Under the pieces are notes generated by a model. It did no database searches. It saw only the letters and a list, made by a program, of their open reading frames with translations, and was not told the origin of the DNA. This document shows positions 37,794 through 50,994 of a stretch of DNA of 64,000 bases, piece after piece. A program made the translations under genes and the position numbers. Position 1 is the first letter of the stretch, and the number at the start of each line of letters is the position of its first letter. The stretch comes from DATMER01 sp034667225 (GTDB lineage Bacteria; Acidobacteriota; Thermoanaerobaculia; Multivoradales; UBA5704). The stretch lies in contig JAXDKG010000067.1 in the NCBI GenBank assembly GCA_034667225.1, positions 95,227 through 159,226 of the forward strand, read 5' to 3'.

Positions 37794-38038
37794 GCCGAGC
37801 CTCCGGGCCCGGGGGTTCTGTCTCCTGACCGGCCGGTCTTCCCTCCTGACCCGCGGGTTCCGGGTCCCAACCGGCCGGTTTCCCTGCCAACCGGCGGGTT
37901 GTGCCGTCCAACCCACCGGTTGACGCTCCCAACCCCCGGGTTCTCGTCCGGAACCGGCTGGTTCTGGTCCGGAACCTGTGGGTTTTTGTCCGGGAACCGC
38001 TGGTTTTTGTCCGGAAACGGCGAGTTCAGACGTCCGGG
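37794..38038 (-). repeat. Second array of degenerate 21-nt repeats (about 11 units), CGGAC family
   Basis: GTT/GTC anchors on the plus strand fall at 37815, 37836, 37857, 37878, 37898, 37919, 37940, 37961, 37982, 38003 and 38024: 21-nt steps with a single 20-nt step (37878 to 37898). The best-kept units read GTTCTGGTCCGGAACCGGCG-like on plus, so the minus strand has TTYCGGAC, the core of the array at 9769-10140. The array fills the gap between the mglA start and the DUF2520 stop, running a few bases into the latter. The gap bases 37720-37793 hold no other structure that I can see. Confidence 0.9.
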
Positions 38039-38838
38039 AGCGTATCCAGAAGCTCACGCTGCTCTCCCGTGAGCTCCCCGAGCCTTTCTTTCTGGCGCAG
38101 GGTCTCGCGGGCGAGGTGGACGACGAGGGGGAGCTTGTCCGGCGCCAGGGTCCGGAGGGCTTCCAGGTGGCGGGTGACGGTCTCGCGGTCTCCCCGGGCG
38201 GTCGGGCCGGTCAGCACGGCGGCGGGATCCCCGGTTTCGATCGCCCGGGCCACGGCTCCCCGGCAGAGCTCCAGGTAGCCGCGGACCGCCGCCTCGGGCA
38301 GGCCGAGCCGCCGCGCCAGATCCTCGGCGAGGGCGAGCAGGGTGATCGCCCCGCCGGCGGCAAGGGTCGCGGCGAAGTGGTAGAGGGCCCGCGACTCGGG
38401 TGGAACTTCTGCCGAAACGCCTCCCCAGGCGGCAGCCAGACGGTGAGCCAGGTCGCGGGCGGCCGGGTCGCCGTCGACCGCGAAGAAGACCCCCCTCGCC
38501 TCGGCCGGCTCCGGCAGCGGACGGGGAAAGGCCTTTAGAGGATGGATTGATCCCACGGCCGATCCCGCCTCCCTCAGGGGGGCGAGCACGGACGCGTCCA
38601 GGCATCCCGAGGTGTGAAGGGCCACCGCCGCCTGGGGGCGCCGGGCTAAAACCGCGGCGACCTCCGGCAGGGCGGGGTCCGAGACCGCGATCAGCAGCAG
38701 GTCCTGCCCCTCGGAGGCAAGGTCGGCCATTCCCTGGCGCCCGGCCATGCCCATCCGCCGGGCGCCGAGGGACTCCAGCCAAGCGGCGAGGCTGCTCCCC
38801 ACCCGTCCCGGACCCGCCACGGAGAAGGTCAGTTCCAC
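38026..38838 (-). CDS. Rossmann-like and DUF2520 domain protein
   Basis: 270 aa. N-terminal NAD(P)-binding-like fold (FSVAGPGRVGSSLAAWLESL; LLIAVSDPALPEVA) and a C-terminal DUF2520 helical domain (SRALYHFAATLAAGGAITLL), the layout of ProC/ketopantoate-reductase-like proteins of unknown substrate. The start is uncertain: GTG at 38838 begins the conserved part, and an upstream in-frame GTG at 38862 adds eight residues. It diverges from hrcA. Confidence 0.82.
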   Translation of the reverse strand: MELTFSVAGPGRVGSSLAAWLESLGARRMGMAGRQGMADLASEGQDLLLIAVSDPALPEVAAVLARRPQAAVALHTSGCLDASVLAPLREAGSAVGSIHPLKAFPRPLPEPAEARGVFFAVDGDPAARDLAHRLAAAWGGVSAEVPPESRALYHFAATLAAGGAITLLALAEDLARRLGLPEAAVRGYLELCRGAVARAIETGDPAAVLTGPTARGDRETVTRHLEALRTLAPDKLPLVVHLARETLRQKERLGELTGEQRELLDTLPDV

Positions 38839-38892
38839 AGTATCTATATATAGCACAGACACTTAACCCCAGCATCTTACCCCATCATCGCC

Positions 38893-38921
38893 TTGACAAT
38901 CCATGCCCTCCCGGCTATTCT
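38893..38921 (+). promoter_or_regulatory. Sigma-70-type promoter of hrcA
   Basis: TTGACA (38893-38898), 17-bp spacer, TATTCT (38916-38921). The predicted transcription start falls inside the CIRCE element that follows, the normal arrangement for HrcA repression. Confidence 0.85.
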
Positions 38922-38922
38922 C

Positions 38923-38949
38923 TTAGCACTCTCGGACTGAGAGTGCTAA
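38923..38949 (+). promoter_or_regulatory. CIRCE operator (HrcA binding site)
   Basis: TTAGCACTC (38923-38931), N9, GAGTGCTAA (38941-38949): a perfect match to the CIRCE consensus TTAGCACTC-N9-GAGTGCTAA. It ends 2 bp before the hrcA ATG, so HrcA would block both initiation and the short leader. Confidence 0.97.
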
Positions 38950-38951
38950 CC

Positions 38952-40019
38952 ATGGAATCCAAGAACCCCGCGATCCTGACGCCGCGCGACCGCGAGATCC
39001 TCAAGGACGTCATCCTGACGTACATCCTGACCGCGGAGCCGGTGAGCTCCCGGTCGGTTGCGAAGCACGGGCAGCTCGGGCTGTCCGCGGCCAGCATCCG
39101 CAACGTCATGGCCGATCTGGAGGAGTGGGGGTTCCTTGCCCAGCCGCACACCTCGGCGGGCCGCGTGCCCACCCGGGCCGCGTACCACCTCTTCATCGAG
39201 ACCATGATGGAGACGCGCACCGTCTCTCTCAAGGAGCGGCGCTACATCGAGGAGAACCTGAAGAGCGGACCGTCGGATGCCGACCAGCTCGTGGAGGTGA
39301 CCTCCCACCTGCTGTCGGAGCTCTCCAACCAGGTCGGGATCGTGCTCACCCCCACCTGGGGTGACACGGTCCTCAAGGCGGTCGATTTCGTGCCGCTGTC
39401 CGGCAACCGGGTGCTGTGCGTCGTGGTCTCCACGACCGGGTTCGTCGAGAACAAGGTCATCCAGACCGAGGAGACCGTGCCGCGCGAGGAGCTGGTGCGG
39501 ATCTCGAACTACCTGACCGAGAGCTTCACGGGCCAGACGCTGCGCCAGATCCGCGAGCGCCTGCTGCGCCGCATGACCGAGGAGCGCGCCCAGATGGACC
39601 GCTGGCTCGCCACCACCCTGGAGCTGGCGCGCCGCGGCCTCGACGTCGATCAGGGGCCGGATGTGGTATTTGAAGGCACCACCTCCCTCCTGGGGCAGCC
39701 GGAGCTGGCCGACCTCCACCGCGTGCGCCGCATGTTCGAGACCTTCCATGACAAGGCGCGGCTGGTCAGCCTGCTGAACCAGTGCCTCCTCGGCGGCGGC
39801 GTCCGTGTCATCATCGGGGAGGACAGTGCCCTCACGTCCGAGCTGGGCTTCAGCCTGGTCGCCAAGACGTACGGCGTGGGCGATCGCACCCTCGGCACGC
39901 TGGGGATCTTCGGACCCTCGCGAATGGAGTATCAAAAGATCATCCCGCTGGTGGATTTCCTGGGAGAGACCCTGAGCCGGGCGCTCTCAGAGAGCTTCTC
40001 CGGCCCAGAGACAAGATAG
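38952..40019 (+). CDS. hrcA: Heat-inducible transcription repressor HrcA
   Basis: 355 aa from ATG 38952, right after CIRCE. N-terminal winged helix: LTPRDREILKDVILTYILT, then GLSAASIRNVMADLEE and QPHTSAGRVPT. The C-terminal domain is GAF-like with FFGPSRMEY-type LGIFGPSRMEYQKIIPLVDF. Autoregulated through CIRCE and coupled to grpE-dnaK-dnaJ, which it should control. The longer upstream open frame to 38400 is a shadow of DUF2520. Confidence 0.96.
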   Translation: MESKNPAILTPRDREILKDVILTYILTAEPVSSRSVAKHGQLGLSAASIRNVMADLEEWGFLAQPHTSAGRVPTRAAYHLFIETMMETRTVSLKERRYIEENLKSGPSDADQLVEVTSHLLSELSNQVGIVLTPTWGDTVLKAVDFVPLSGNRVLCVVVSTTGFVENKVIQTEETVPREELVRISNYLTESFTGQTLRQIRERLLRRMTEERAQMDRWLATTLELARRGLDVDQGPDVVFEGTTSLLGQPELADLHRVRRMFETFHDKARLVSLLNQCLLGGGVRVIIGEDSALTSELGFSLVAKTYGVGDRTLGTLGIFGPSRMEYQKIIPLVDFLGETLSRALSESFSGPETR

Positions 40020-40032
40020 TCAGGAGAGAGCG

Positions 40033-40671
40033 ATGGCAGACGACGACAAGAACATGGGTGAGGACGAGGCGGTCGCGCTCGACCTGGACGGACAGACCGA
40101 GGACCTCGACGCCGCGATGCGCGACGCCGTGGCGGCGGTGGAGGGGGTTGAAGGCGAGCGCGGAAGAGGATCCGCCGAGCCGGAAACTGAGACCGACGAG
40201 GAGGAAGTCGCCAAGCTGCGGCGCGAGATCGCCGACCTGCGCGACCGCACCATGCGCACGCTGGCCGACTTCGACAACTTCCGCAAGCGCTCGGAGCGCG
40301 AGCGCCAGGAGACGCGCAAGTACGCCCTCCTGGAGCCCCTGCGCGACTTCCTGGAGATCGTGGACAACCTCGGGCTGGCGCTAGCTGCCGCCGGCTCGGC
40401 CGACGACCTGAAGCGCGGCGTGGAGATGATCCACCGCCAGATGCAGGAGCTGCTGCGGCGCCTGGGCGTCAAGGAGATCGAGGCGCTCAACCAGCCGTTC
40501 GACCCGGCTCTTCACGAAGCGGTGCAGCGCGAGGAGGACCCCACGGTTCAGAAAGCCACCGTGGTCGGCGAGCTGCGGCGCGGCTACATGCTCCACGAGC
40601 GGCTGCTGCGGCCGACCATGGTCAAGGTGGCGGTGCCGTCGGAGGGGAAGCCGGCGGTCGAGGGGGTGTAG
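40033..40671 (+). CDS. grpE: Nucleotide exchange factor GrpE
   Basis: 212 aa. Acidic N-terminus, long coiled coil from ~55 (VAKLRREIADLRDRTMRTLA), the conserved FDNFRKRSERER, and a C-terminal beta domain (HEAVQREEDPTVQKATVVGE). Speeds ADP release from DnaK. 13 bp after hrcA. Confidence 0.96.
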   Translation: MADDDKNMGEDEAVALDLDGQTEDLDAAMRDAVAAVEGVEGERGRGSAEPETETDEEEVAKLRREIADLRDRTMRTLADFDNFRKRSERERQETRKYALLEPLRDFLEIVDNLGLALAAAGSADDLKRGVEMIHRQMQELLRRLGVKEIEALNQPFDPALHEAVQREEDPTVQKATVVGELRRGYMLHERLLRPTMVKVAVPSEGKPAVEGV

Positions 40672-40736
40672 GGGCGAGGGGCCTCCGGCGTTTCCGCGTA
40701 CAATACCCGCCAGCGCTATCTTGTGAGGTTTTCCCG

Positions 40737-42566
<1,830 letters not shown>

Positions 42567-42568
42567 GA

Positions 42569-43687
42569 ATGGCGAAAAGGGATTACTACGAGGTGCTGGG
42601 CGTCGAGCGGAACGCCGGGCAGCAGGAGATCAAGTCGGCGTACCGCAAGCTGGCACAGAAATATCACCCGGACCGCAATCCCGGGGACAAGGAAGCCGAG
42701 GAGAAGTTCAAGGAGGGCGCCGAGGCCTACTCGGTGCTGTCGGACCAGGACAAGCGCGCGCGCTACGACCGCTTCGGCCACCAGGGCGTGGGCGGCGCTG
42801 CCGGCTTCGGCGGCATCGATCCCACGATCTTCGCGGACTTCTCGGACATCCTGGGCGACTTCTTCGGCCTCGGCGGCGGAGCGCGGGGGCGCGGCAACTC
42901 GGGCATGACCCGGGGCGCTGACCTGCGCTATGACCTGACGCTCACTTTCGAGGAGGCGGCCTTCGGCGTGGAGACCACGCTGCGCGTGCCCCGCCTGGAG
43001 ACCTGCGAGGAGTGCAAGGGGGCGGGGAGCCAGGGCGGCACGGCGCCGACGGTCTGCACGGCCTGCGCCGGCCGCGGCCAGGTGCGCTTTACGCAGGGCT
43101 TCTTCACCGTTGCCCGAACCTGCCCGCAGTGCCATGGAGAGGGGCGGGTGATCTCGGACCCCTGCAAGGAGTGCGGCGGCGAGGGTCGGGTGGAGAAGGA
43201 GCGGTCGCTGTCGGTGAAGATCCCGGCCGGCGTGGACACCGGGGCGCGGCTGCGGCTGGTGGGGGAGGGCGAGCACGGCCGGCGCGGCGGTCCGGCGGGC
43301 GACCTCTACGTCGTGGTGCAGGTCCGGCCGCACGCCAAGTTCCGCCGCGACGGCTCGACGGTCTTCTCGAAGTTCGCGATCAGCTTCCCGCAGGCGGTGC
43401 TCGGCACGAGCGTCGAAGTGGACACGATCCACGGCAAGTCCGCGTTGGAGATCCCATCCGGAACTGCGCACGGCCGCGACTTCCGGCTGCGGCACCAGGG
43501 CATCGAGCGCCTGGACGGCGGCGGCAAGGGCGACCACGTGGTGACGGTGGAGGTCGAGGTCCCCAACCCCCGCAGTCTTTCCGAGGAGGAGCTGCAGCTT
43601 CTTCGCCGCCTGGCCGAGATCCGCGGCGACTCGGTCCGGGAGGAGCGCGGGGTGTTCGACCGGGTGAAGAAGAATTTGTTCGGGTAG
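42569..43687 (+). CDS. dnaJ: Chaperone protein DnaJ
   Basis: 372 aa. J domain with HPD (KYHPDRNPGD), a Gly/Phe-rich stretch (DFFGLGGGARG), and four zinc-finger CxxCxGxG-type repeats (CEECKGAG, CTACAGRG, CPQCHGEG, CKECGGEG). C-terminal substrate domains follow. Starts 2 bp after the dnaK stop. Confidence 0.96.
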   Translation: MAKRDYYEVLGVERNAGQQEIKSAYRKLAQKYHPDRNPGDKEAEEKFKEGAEAYSVLSDQDKRARYDRFGHQGVGGAAGFGGIDPTIFADFSDILGDFFGLGGGARGRGNSGMTRGADLRYDLTLTFEEAAFGVETTLRVPRLETCEECKGAGSQGGTAPTVCTACAGRGQVRFTQGFFTVARTCPQCHGEGRVISDPCKECGGEGRVEKERSLSVKIPAGVDTGARLRLVGEGEHGRRGGPAGDLYVVVQVRPHAKFRRDGSTVFSKFAISFPQAVLGTSVEVDTIHGKSALEIPSGTAHGRDFRLRHQGIERLDGGGKGDHVVTVEVEVPNPRSLSEEELQLLRRLAEIRGDSVREERGVFDRVKKNLFG

Positions 43688-43693
43688 GGGTAG

Positions 43694-44488
43694 ATGCCCT
43701 ACCTCCGCCGCACTTACCACCTCCCTGCCGATCTGGAGGAAATCGTGCTCGTCGACCTCTGGTCGGCAGGCACGCTCGGAGTGCAATCGATCCCGGGGGG
43801 GCTGGAGGCGTGGTTCCCCGAGGGCTCCGAGCCGGAGGTGCCGGCGCGGCCCGGAGTCGTGGTGGGCTCCGAGGACACCATCCCCGATACCGACTGGCTG
43901 GCGGGTTACCGGGAGCGGGCTCTGCCGTTCCCGGTCGGGCGCACGCTCTATGTCGATCCCCGCGAGCCGGAGGAGCCTGCGGGCCGGCACCTCCTCCGTC
44001 TGCCTGCCCGCACCGCGTTCGGCATCGGCAGCCATGAGTCCACGAGCCTGGCGGTCGAGTTGCTCGAAGATGCGGATCTCCGTGGCCGGCGGGTCCTGGA
44101 CGTGGGCACCGGCACAGGCATCCTCGCCTTTGCCTCTCTGCTCCTGGGGGCGGCCGAGGTAGTCGCCTTCGACATCGATCCGGCTTCTCCATTCAACGCG
44201 ATGGTCAACCGAGATCTGAACCGGCTCCATCCGCGGCTCTTCGTGGGCACCTCCGTCGCCATCCGTCCCGGGACCCTCTTCGACCTGGAGCTGATCAACG
44301 TCATCCCCGAGGAGATCGGCCCGGAGATGCCGGGGCTGATCCGGATGCTCCGGCCGGGCGGGGAGGCGATCCTGTCGGGGATCCTGGCGGAGCGGGGGGA
44401 CGAGGTGCTGGCGAGCGTCCGGGCCCTGGGGCTGACTGAGCGCGAGCGCCGCGAGTCGGGCGAATGGATCGCCTTCCGGGTCTCATGA
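43694..44488 (+). CDS. prmA: Ribosomal protein L11 methyltransferase
   Basis: 264 aa. SAM-dependent trimethylation of ribosomal protein L11. It has the family's ARTAFGIGSHESTSLAVELL (AFGTGxHxTT-like), VLDVGTGTGILAFASLLLGA and AFDIDP. The last family motif, NI(L/P)xxxxxxxxPxL, appears as LINVIPEEIG. Slightly shorter than E. coli PrmA (293 aa), mainly in the N-terminal domain. Overlaps rsmE by 4 bp. Confidence 0.92.
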   Translation: MPYLRRTYHLPADLEEIVLVDLWSAGTLGVQSIPGGLEAWFPEGSEPEVPARPGVVVGSEDTIPDTDWLAGYRERALPFPVGRTLYVDPREPEEPAGRHLLRLPARTAFGIGSHESTSLAVELLEDADLRGRRVLDVGTGTGILAFASLLLGAAEVVAFDIDPASPFNAMVNRDLNRLHPRLFVGTSVAIRPGTLFDLELINVIPEEIGPEMPGLIRMLRPGGEAILSGILAERGDEVLASVRALGLTERERRESGEWIAFRVS

Positions 44489-45174
44489 TTACCCTGGTTA
44501 CCGAAGAGCTCGACTCCGGAGAGGTGACGGTCGAGGGCGAGGCCTACCGGCACCTCTTCCGGGCTCGGCGCGTGCCGGTCGGCACCGCTCTGCGGGTCGT
44601 GGACGGCCAGGGCCATGCCCGCTGGGGCGAGGTCGCCCGCGTGGACCGCAGCTCGGCCCGGGTTGTCTTGGGCGATCCGGCGCCCAGCAACGAGCCCTCG
44701 TTCCGGCTCGAGCTGCTGGTGCCGACGTTCCGGCCCGAACGGGCCTCGTGGCTGGTGGAGAAAGCCACTGAAATCGGGGTCTCAGCCATCAGGTTCCTCA
44801 ACAGCGAGCGGGCGCCGCGGACGTTTGGGGACGGCACCATCGAGCGAATGCTGCGGGTAGCCGTAGCCGCGGTCGAGCAGTGCCACCGTTCGCTCGTCCC
44901 CGAGATCACCGGCCCTCACCCCTGGGAGGAGATTGGCCGTTTCGCCATGGAGGGCCGCTGGTTCCTAGATCCCCAGGGCGCTCTTGGCGGCTGGGGACCC
45001 CAGGGAACGAGCGGCTCCCTTCTGGTCGGCCCCGAGGGGGGATGGGCGGAGGAGGAGCGCGATCAGGTGCTCGCGCAAGGCTGGCGTCCGGTCGGGCTCG
45101 GCCCTCGCATCCTGCGCATCGAATCCGCCGGTCTGGTAGGGGCCGCCATGCTCCTGCTCAAATCCGCAAATTGA
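44485..45174 (+). CDS. rsmE: 16S rRNA (uracil-1498-N3)-methyltransferase
   Basis: 229-aa SPOUT-class methyltransferase. N-terminal PUA-like part (YRHLFRARRVPVGTALRVVD) and knot motifs LVEKATEIGVSAIRFL, LLVGPEGGWAEEE and RILRIESAGLVGAAMLL. The start at 44485 overlaps the prmA stop (ATGA). prmA-rsmE pairing downstream of dnaJ is common in bacteria. Confidence 0.95.
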   Translation: MITLVTEELDSGEVTVEGEAYRHLFRARRVPVGTALRVVDGQGHARWGEVARVDRSSARVVLGDPAPSNEPSFRLELLVPTFRPERASWLVEKATEIGVSAIRFLNSERAPRTFGDGTIERMLRVAVAAVEQCHRSLVPEITGPHPWEEIGRFAMEGRWFLDPQGALGGWGPQGTSGSLLVGPEGGWAEEERDQVLAQGWRPVGLGPRILRIESAGLVGAAMLLLKSAN

Positions 45175-45247
45175 CCCTACTGCCAGATTCGGGCTAGCAT
45201 CCCGGGAGCAAGGTCCGCTTACAGGCGCTTTACCAGGGAGGTTTCTC

Positions 45248-46228
45248 TTGTCCAACCCCTTCGCCGGTGTCCGCTGGATCTGGATGAACGGCAAGCTCGT
45301 GGAGTTCGAGAAGGCCACCATCCACGTGATGAGCCATGTCATCCACTACGGATCGGGTGTGTTCGAAGGTATCCGCTGTTACAAGACCCGCCGGGGCTCC
45401 GCGGTGTTCCGGTTGCCGGAGCACGTCCGCCGCCTGGAGCTGTCCGCCAAGATCTACCGGATGACTCTGCCCGGCACGGAGGCCGAGTTCTCCGAGGCGA
45501 TTCTGGAGACCATCCGTGCCAATGAGCTTGAAGCCTGCTATATCCGGCCGGTCGTCTACCGCGGCTTCGGCAGCCTGGGCGTCAACCCGCTGCGCGCGCC
45601 GATCGAGTCCGTGATCTGCGTCTGGTCCTGGGGCAAGTACCTGGGAGACGAGTCGGAGCAGGGGGTCGACGTCTGCGTCTCGTCCTGGCGCCGGCCGGCC
45701 AGCCAGGCGCTGCCGGCGGTGGCCAAGGCCACGGGCAACTACTTGAGCTCGGCGCTCATCAAGATGGAGGCGGTCACCAACGGCTATGTCGAGGGGATCG
45801 CGCTCGACTCCAGCGGCAACGTCAGCGAGGGCTCGGGCGAGAACCTGTTCATCGTGCGCAACGGCGTGCTGGTGACGCCCCCTCTCGCCGCGTCGCTCCT
45901 GCATGGGATCACCCGCGATTCGGTGATGACCCTGGCCCGCGACCTGGGCATCGAGGTGCGCGAGGAGCTCATCTCCCGCGGCCAGCTCTACACCTGCGAC
46001 GAGCTGTTCCTGACCGGCACGGCCGCCGAGGTCACGCCCGTGCGCTCGGTCGACCGCTACCAGGTCGGCAAGGGCTGCCCCGGACCGGTGACCCAGCGCA
46101 TCCTGACCCGGTTCAACGAGGTCGTCACCGGCGAGATCGAGGACCGGCATGGCTGGCTCACACCCGTGGGTTACCCGGAGAAAACCGTGCAAGAGAGCGA
46201 GGCGGCCCTGAGCCCCGCCGAGGCATAG
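45248..46228 (+). CDS. ilvE: Branched-chain amino acid aminotransferase
   Basis: 326-aa fold-type IV PLP enzyme. TTG start at 45248 with AGGGAGG 6 nt upstream. Motifs: HYGSGVFEGIRCY, catalytic-Lys region AKATGNYLSSALIKMEA, SEGSGENLFIV and FLTGTAAEVTPVRSVD. Makes Leu/Ile/Val from 2-oxo acids. Confidence 0.95.
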   Translation: MSNPFAGVRWIWMNGKLVEFEKATIHVMSHVIHYGSGVFEGIRCYKTRRGSAVFRLPEHVRRLELSAKIYRMTLPGTEAEFSEAILETIRANELEACYIRPVVYRGFGSLGVNPLRAPIESVICVWSWGKYLGDESEQGVDVCVSSWRRPASQALPAVAKATGNYLSSALIKMEAVTNGYVEGIALDSSGNVSEGSGENLFIVRNGVLVTPPLAASLLHGITRDSVMTLARDLGIEVREELISRGQLYTCDELFLTGTAAEVTPVRSVDRYQVGKGCPGPVTQRILTRFNEVVTGEIEDRHGWLTPVGYPEKTVQESEAALSPAEA

Positions 46229-46230
46229 CG

Positions 46231-47403
46231 ATGAACATCAACGATCTGCTCAAGATCGCGGTCGAGCGCAAGGCGTCCGACCTCCACCTCAAGGTGGGGA
46301 GCCATCCCATCATCCGCGTCGACGGCGAGCTGACGCCGATGCCGGAGTTCAAGAAGCTCATGCAGGAGGACACCATCGCCATGGCGTTCTCCATCATGAA
46401 CGCCCGGCAAAAGCAGCGTTTCAAGGAGGAGTTCGAGCTCGATATCGCCTATTCGGTGCCGGGCCTCGGGCGCTTTCGCTGCAACGTCTTCCAGCAGCGC
46501 GGCGTGGTCGGCCTGGTGCTGCGCGTCATCCCGCAGCGCATCCAGACCGTCCGCGAGCTGATGCTGCCGCCTGTCCTGGAGCGCATCTGCGAGGAGCGCC
46601 GCGGCCTGATCCTCTGCACCGGCACGACCGGCTCGGGCAAGTCGACCACGCTCGCCTCGATGATCGATTACATCAACAGCAGCCGCAGCGAGCACATCCT
46701 CACGATCGAGGACCCGATCGAGTTCATCCACCGCGACAAGAAGTCGATCCTCAACCAGCGCGAGGTGGACGTGGACACCCGCCAGTTCGCCACCGCGCTG
46801 CGCGCCGCCCTGCGCCAGGACCCCGACGTCGTCCTCGTGGGCGAGATGCGCGATTACGAGACGATCGAGACCGCCCTGCTCGCCGCCGAGACCGGCCACC
46901 TCGTGTTCTCGACGCTGCACACCCTGGATGCGACGGAGACCGTCAACCGCATCATCTCGGTCTTCCCGCCGCACCACCAGAAGCAGATCCGCATCCAGCT
47001 CGGGCAGGTGCTCAAGGCGGTAATTTCGCTGCGCCTGGTGCCGCGGGCCGACGGCATCGGCCGCGTGCCCGCCGCCGAGGTCCTGATCTCGACCGCCTAC
47101 ATCCGCGAGTGCATCGAGAACAAGGACAAGACCAAGTACATCCGCGAGCAGATCGCGCTCGGCACCAGCCAGTACGGTATGCAGACGTTCGACCAGTCGC
47201 TGTTCCAGCTTTACAAGAGCGGGCTGATCACGCTCGACGAGGCGCTCAAGCGGGCGACCAACCCCGACGAGTTCCGCCTCAAGATCCAGGGCGTGCAGTT
47301 CACCTCCGACATCTCGCGCGATCAGATGGAGGAGTCCCTGCAGCTCCAGGGCGAGGACGACCTCCTCACGGGCGGTTCGCAGTTCGAGCTGGAGCAGTTC
47401 TAG
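46231..47403 (+). CDS. pilT: Type IV pilus retraction ATPase PilT
   Basis: 390 aa. Secretion ATPase of the PilT group: SDLHLKVGSHPIIRVDGEL, Walker A GTTGSGKST, Asp box TIEDPIEFIH, Walker B DVVLVGEMRDYET and HisBox GHLVFSTLHTLDA. The AIRNLIRE-like C-terminal motif is represented by YIREQIALG. Drives pilus retraction (twitching). 2 bp after ilvE. With the MglA gene it suggests surface motility. Confidence 0.95.
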   Translation: MNINDLLKIAVERKASDLHLKVGSHPIIRVDGELTPMPEFKKLMQEDTIAMAFSIMNARQKQRFKEEFELDIAYSVPGLGRFRCNVFQQRGVVGLVLRVIPQRIQTVRELMLPPVLERICEERRGLILCTGTTGSGKSTTLASMIDYINSSRSEHILTIEDPIEFIHRDKKSILNQREVDVDTRQFATALRAALRQDPDVVLVGEMRDYETIETALLAAETGHLVFSTLHTLDATETVNRIISVFPPHHQKQIRIQLGQVLKAVISLRLVPRADGIGRVPAAEVLISTAYIRECIENKDKTKYIREQIALGTSQYGMQTFDQSLFQLYKSGLITLDEALKRATNPDEFRLKIQGVQFTSDISRDQMEESLQLQGEDDLLTGGSQFELEQF

Positions 47404-47408
47404 ACAAG

Positions 47409-47839
47409 TTGACCTGCTACCAGAAAGCCGTTCAGCTCCTGGGCTCCCGCCCGCATTTCCGGCGGGAGCTTCAGGTCAAGCTGGCGCAGCGGAAATTCCC
47501 TCCCGAGGAGATCGAGGAGGCCCTCGACCGCCTGGCCGGCCAGGGCTACCTGGACGACCGCAAGACGGCCGCCGCCTTCGTCGAGCACCGGCTGGAGCAC
47601 AAGACCGAAGGCCGGCTGCGGCTCCGGGCCGAGTTGGAAAAGCGGGGCGCTCCTGACGATGCCGTCGAGGAGGCCCTGGCCGCTGTCCCCGAGGATGACC
47701 TCGAGTCCACTCGGGAAGCGGCGGAGCGCTGGCAACGGCTGCATCCCCGGGGAAAGCCTGCTGCCCTCGCCCAGCACCTGGCCCGCAAGGGGTTCTCCCG
47801 GCGTGCTATCTTTGCCGTCCTGAAAACGGACCTTGAAGA

Positions 47840-47843
<4 letters not shown>
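47409..47843 (+). CDS. recX: Regulatory protein RecX
   Basis: 144 aa from a TTG start at 47409. RecX-type three-helix repeats: AVQLLGSRPHFRRELQVKLA, FPPEEIEEALDRLAGQGYLD and KGFSRRAIFAVLKTDLEE. Modulates RecA. recA is not in view. The stop overlaps the alaS start by 4 bp (ATGA). The start codon is a choice: no closer ATG is in frame. Confidence 0.85.
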
Positions 47844-50502
<2,659 letters not shown>

Positions 50503-50506
<4 letters not shown>

Positions 50507-50994
50507 AACCGGCATTCGACAAGCCCGGCGCCGACGATCCGGGGCGTGGCCGCAGGCTCGCCGTGGACGTCGGCTCCGTGCGCGTCGGGGTCGCGTTGAG
50601 CGATCCGGCTCCCATCCTGGCCACACCGCTCGTTACGCTGTCTCGCGACGAGCGGTCGGGTAGCGACCTCGACCGGCTCAGCGAGCTCGTCGCCGAGCAC
50701 GAGGTGGTCGAAGTGGTAGTCGGATTGCCGAGGACACTGGCCGCGCGCCACGGTGCGGCGGCGGAGAGCGCGTACGCGTACGCGACCGACCTCGCCCGCC
50801 GGATCGCGCCGGTCCCGGTGCGGCTCGCCGATGAGCGGCTTACCACGGTCACCGCCTCGCGGATGCTCAGCAAGCAGGGGGTCAAAGGCAAGCGCCAGCG
50901 GGCCGTTGTCGACCAGGCGGCCGCGGTGGAGATCCTCCAGTCGTGGATCGACGCCAGGTCCGCTGCGCTCGCTCGATCCGCGGAGGACTCATGA
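50503..50994 (+). CDS. ruvX: RuvX/YqgF-type putative pre-16S rRNA nuclease
   Basis: 163 aa from GTG 50503 (GTGA overlap with alaS). RNase H fold: RRLAVDVGSVRVGVALSD, VVVGLPRTLA and LADERLTTVTA. Known as Holliday junction resolvase-like, now linked to 16S rRNA 5' processing. alaS-ruvX-mltG-aroE is the standard actinobacterial order. Confidence 0.95.

Noticed and set aside
38932..38940. TCGGACTGA in the CIRCE spacer as a solitary copy of the 21-nt repeat
   Set aside because: Nine bases of chance similarity; there is no second unit 21 nt away.
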